Below, piece by piece: positions 5,905 to 6,031 of a stretch of DNA of 6,031 nt. Origin of the DNA: Sulfurimonas sp. (GTDB lineage Bacteria > Campylobacterota > Campylobacteria > Campylobacterales > Sulfurimonadaceae). The notes under the pieces are model-generated. The model was not told where the DNA came from, ran no database searches, and saw only the letters and a program-made list of their open reading frames with translations. Location: assembly GCF_023228785.1 (NCBI RefSeq), contig NZ_JALOAN010000064.1:1-6031 (forward strand), read 5' to 3'. Each line of letters begins with the position of its first letter. Positions within the stretch are counted from its first letter, which is position 1. A program made the translations under genes and the position numbers.

Positions 5905-5944
5905 TGAGACTGTGAAAGAACTTCTTCTTTGCAGTCTCATTTTT
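5905..5944 (+). terminator. Rho-independent terminator downstream of murE
   Basis: TGAGACTG (5905-5912) pairs perfectly with CAGTCTCA (5932-5939). A small internal bulge leads to a second stem, AAAGAA (5915-5920) with TTCTTT (5925-5930), closed by the tetraloop CTTC. Five T (5940-5944) follow immediately. This is a canonical intrinsic terminator for the nfu-TPR-murE unit. It starts at the base after the REP-like element ends, with about 106 bases between it and the murE stop. Confidence 0.85.
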
Positions 5945-5948
5945 CTAA

Positions 5949-6031
5949 ATAAATAAGACAATTATTTCTAAATCTGTATATGATATTTTTATTGAAAATA
6001 AAGACCGTATATTGCATACTATTGGTGATAT
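5949..6031 (+). other. Open reading frame running off the window edge, possible gene start or remnant
   Basis: After an in-frame TAA (5946-5948) the frame is open to the last base, giving about 27 residues, including SKSVYDIFIENKDRILHTIGD. The mix of charged and hydrophobic residues looks protein-like, but no ATG, GTG or plausible TTG start with a ribosome site is visible; the first codon after the stop is ATA. An overlapping +1 frame begins with ATG at 5980 and is also open (MIFLLKIKTVYC...), again without a ribosome site. The opposite strand is open here too, so this may only reflect AT-rich DNA. No family is recognised. Confidence 0.2.

Noticed and set aside
1..6031. CRISPR array, tRNA, insertion sequence, toxin-antitoxin or defence locus
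   Set aside because: No regularly spaced direct repeats, no tRNA-like cloverleaf and no transposase, nuclease or toxin motif was seen; coding space is filled by recognisable housekeeping genes.

Overview
The window looks like chromosomal DNA of a Campylobacterota (Epsilonproteobacteria) member, probably a free-living Sulfurimonas-like lineage. The grounds are low-GC coding DNA, a ribosomal tail in the order rpsK-rpsD-rpoA-rplQ, an RpoA and a short MurE that look epsilonproteobacterial, and the order nfu - small TPR-like protein - murE, which I recall from Helicobacter pylori and Campylobacter jejuni. The genus is inference. All genes are on the + strand.

Bases 1-2235: the end of the alpha ribosomal operon. 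The 3' end of rpsK (S11), then rpsD (S4), rpoA and rplQ (L17) are packed with gaps of 11-25 bases, each start with a Shine-Dalgarno-like site. The operon closes with three perfect hairpins that abut one another with no base between them; the last carries a short T tail and is the probable terminator.

Bases 2236-3517: a single gene for an aldo/keto reductase with an intact D-Y-K-H catalytic tetrad and an unusually long helical segment before the C-terminal nucleotide-binding motif. It has short intergenic regions on both sides, each with a weak candidate -10 element.

Bases 3518-5798: a compact three-gene unit. A stand-alone Nfu-type Fe-S scaffold domain comes first, then 13 bases later a 197-residue TPR-like protein of unknown function. 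murE follows (UDP-MurNAc-L-Ala-D-Glu:meso-diaminopimelate ligase), its start overlapping the previous gene by 11 bases at a run of eight A. The spacing suggests co-transcription and translational coupling. The unit therefore joins Fe-S assembly and peptidoglycan precursor synthesis, with no evident biochemical link.

Bases 5799-6031: no confident gene. A hairpin lies over the murE stop. Next comes an inverted repeat with GC-rich arms resembling REP/RAYT-type repeats, which directly abuts a strong intrinsic terminator. The last ~80 bases are AT-rich and hold a frame open to the window edge that may be the start, or a remnant, of another gene.

I see no CRISPR array, tRNA, rRNA, insertion sequence or defence system. 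Most of the window is conserved housekeeping DNA. The points worth a second look are the hairpin clusters, the REP-like element, the enlarged aldo/keto reductase, the uncharacterised TPR protein and the A8 junction with murE.
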